NCBI GenBank assembly: GCA_963747765.1
Contig: CAVVGH010000007.1
Coordinates: forward strand, 434,001-498,000
Direction of reading: 5' to 3'
DNA from: VRUE01 sp963747765
GTDB lineage: Bacteria; Actinomycetota; Thermoleophilia; Solirubrobacterales; 70-9
Length of the DNA stretch: 64,000 nt
Position numbers and translations under genes: made by a program. Shown one piece after another: positions 62,669-64,000 of the stretch; positions within the stretch are counted from its first letter, which is position 1, and every line of letters starts with the position of its first letter. The notes below the pieces were generated by a model that was given only the letters and a program-made list of their open reading frames with translations, did not search any database and was not told where the DNA came from.

Positions 62669-64000
62669 GTATGTTTGACGTTAGCCGCGTTTCGGTGGAT
62701 GTCGGGGACGGACAGATCTCCTTCGAGACGGGCAAGCTCGCAAAGCAGGCGAGTGGCGCCGTCGTCGTGCAGGCAGGCGAGACCATGGTCCTCTGCACCG
62801 CGACGATGGGCAGCCTTCGCGACGTGGACTTCCTGCCGCTCACCGTCGACGTCGAGGAGCGGATGTACGCGGCCGGGAAGATTCCCGGCTCCTTCTTCCG
62901 GCGCGAGGGGCGCTCGGGCGAGAAGGCGACGCTGACCGCGCGGATGATCGACCGTCCGATTCGCCCGCTCTTCCCGAAGGGTTGGCATCACGAGACGCAG
63001 ATCGTCGCCACGCCCCTCTCCGTGGACCACGTCCACCCCTACGACATCCTTGCAATGAACGGCGCCTCCGCCGCGCTGGCGATCTCGCCGATTCCCGTCG
63101 CCGATCACGTCGGCGCGGTGCGGATCGGCAAACTCGATGGAGACTTCGTCATCAACCCGCCCGAGGAGAGCCTCGAGGAGCTCGAACTGGACCTGATCGT
63201 CGCGGGCACCGCGGAGGCGATGCTGATGGTCGAGGCTGGCGCCAGCGGCGTCAGCGAGGCGGAGATCCTCGACGCGCTTGACATCGCCCACTCGGAGATC
63301 AAGAAGCTCTGCGCGGCGATGCAGGAGCTGGCCGAGAAGGCCGGCAAGGAGAAGGTCGAGGTCGAGGCGCCGTCGATCGACGAGGGCCTGATCGGCGAGA
63401 TCCGCGCCTCCCACGGTCAGGCGCTGGTTGACGCGATCGCCACCGAGGGCAAGCTCGAGCGCTACGAGGCGATTGACAAGGTCAAGGACCAGGTGGTCGC
63501 CAAGTACGCGCCCGAGAGCGAGAACGGCGAGGTGGATGGCGGGCGCAAGGCCGAGGTTGCGGCCGGCTTCGACCAGATCGAGAAGGACACGATCCGCAAG
63601 GCGATCGCCGTCGACAAGAAACGGCCCGACGGGCGCGCGCAGGACGAGATCCGGCCGATCGAGTGCGAGGTCGACATCGCTCCCCGCGTGCACGGCTCGG
63701 CGCTCTTCACACGGGGAGAGACGCAGATCCTCTCCAATGTGGCGCTCGGCACGACGCGCATGGACATGCGCCTCGACACGCTCGGCCTGGCGACGACGAA
63801 GCGCTTCTGGCACCACTACAACTTCCCGCCCTTCTCGGTCGGGGAGGCCGGCTTCATGCGCGGCCCCAAGCGCCGCGACATCGGACACGGTGCGCTCGCC
63901 GAGCGGGCGCTGGCGCCAACCATCCCCGACGAAGAGGCCTTCCCGTACGTGATTCGGGTGGTCTCCGAGACGCTTGAGTCCAACGGCTCCTCGTCGATGG
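62665..64000 (+). CDS. pnp: Polyribonucleotide nucleotidyltransferase, N-terminal part
   Basis: 445 codons are in the window and the frame is open to the right edge; the full protein is ~700 aa. First RNase PH-like domain ('VSVDVGDGQISFETGKLAKQASGAVVVQAG', 'MIDRPIRPLFP'), the helical linker ('SEIKKLCAAMQELAEKAG'), and most of the second, catalytic core ('RPDGRAQDEIRPIECEV', 'GSALFTRGETQ'). The KH and S1 domains lie beyond the edge. Degrades RNA with phosphate in the degradosome. Confidence 0.95.
   Translation, partial: MSMFDVSRVSVDVGDGQISFETGKLAKQASGAVVVQAGETMVLCTATMGSLRDVDFLPLTVDVEERMYAAGKIPGSFFRREGRSGEKATLTARMIDRPIRPLFPKGWHHETQIVATPLSVDHVHPYDILAMNGASAALAISPIPVADHVGAVRIGKLDGDFVINPPEESLEELELDLIVAGTAEAMLMVEAGASGVSEAEILDALDIAHSEIKKLCAAMQELAEKAGKEKVEVEAPSIDEGLIGEIRASHGQALVDAIATEGKLERYEAIDKVKDQVVAKYAPESENGEVDGGRKAEVAAGFDQIEKDTIRKAIAVDKKRPDGRAQDEIRPIECEVDIAPRVHGSALFTRGETQILSNVALGTTRMDMRLDTLGLATTKRFWHHYNFPPFSVGEAGFMRGPKRRDIGHGALAERALAPTIPDEEAFPYVIRVVSETLESNGSSSM

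Overview
The window looks like a chromosomal core segment from a high-GC actinomycete-type bacterium. The best guess is class Thermoleophilia (Solirubrobacterales-like). This rests on the strong G/C third-position bias, an actinobacterial-type integration host factor (mihF) between the pyr genes and gmk, a coiled-coil plus Rpf/transglycosylase secreted protein, and the actinobacterial blocks ruvCAB-sec-rsh and pyrR-B-C-carAB. Several local twists differ from the textbook order: a PyrK-PyrD fusion, a fused SecDF, no yajC and no ylxR. The assignment is from gene order and protein recall, not from a tree. I see no prophage, insertion sequence or CRISPR array.

Layout. 1-10249: end of a SpoU rRNA methylase, pheS-pheT, then argC-J-B-D and argG, with two unidentified small genes where other arg genes might be expected. 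10250-15600: a secreted lytic-type protein, an SDR dehydrogenase, and a four-gene minus-strand membrane-protein operon divergent from an RpiR-type regulator. 15650-18220: pdxS-pdxT (pyridoxal phosphate synthesis) and an M29 aminopeptidase. 18224-30289: yebC, ruvC-A-B, a zinc-ribbon/PAS protein in the yajC slot, fused secDF, recJ and a bifunctional (p)ppGpp synthetase/hydrolase. 30290-35662 (mostly minus): a repeat cluster, lipid kinase, MBL hydrolase, phosphohexomutase, HIT hydrolase and CorA. 35747-40193: a SAM-I riboswitch with a visible terminator/antiterminator switch controlling a threonine-synthase-like enzyme and a MoaD/ThiS-like sulfur carrier, then a nucleotide-sugar pair and a YedK/HMCES protein. 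40194-40854: a 660-bp gene-free block full of tandem and inverted repeats. 40855-43600: membrane protein, tRNA-Arg(CCG), RNase Z and a dehalogenase-like hydrolase. 43633-52591: pyrimidine operon pyrR-B-C-carA-carB-pyrKD, preceded by a PyrR-binding leader. 52631-55146: mihF, gmk, rpoZ, coaBC. 55189-64000: an attenuated translation/RNA operon: truncated rimP-like gene, nusA, infB, rbfA, nrnA, truB, ribF, rpsO and the first part of pnp.

Genes are very tightly packed, with many NTGA (4-bp) or 8-bp overlaps, which points to translational coupling. At least ten first-in-operon genes have a TAnnnT-type -10 hexamer only 6-10 nt before the start codon and no Shine-Dalgarno, so leaderless transcription seems common here.

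The most interesting items are: the SAM-riboswitch/ThrC-like/MoaD-like unit, possibly a sulfur-carrier route towards homocysteine; the repeat-packed intergenic block at 40.2-40.8 kb; the intrinsic terminator between promoter and rimP-nusA-infB; the shortened RimP and zinc-motif-bearing NusA; the PyrK-PyrD fusion; a probable CTG start for the RSH gene; and the unusual SecD insert with a switched Glu codon preference.
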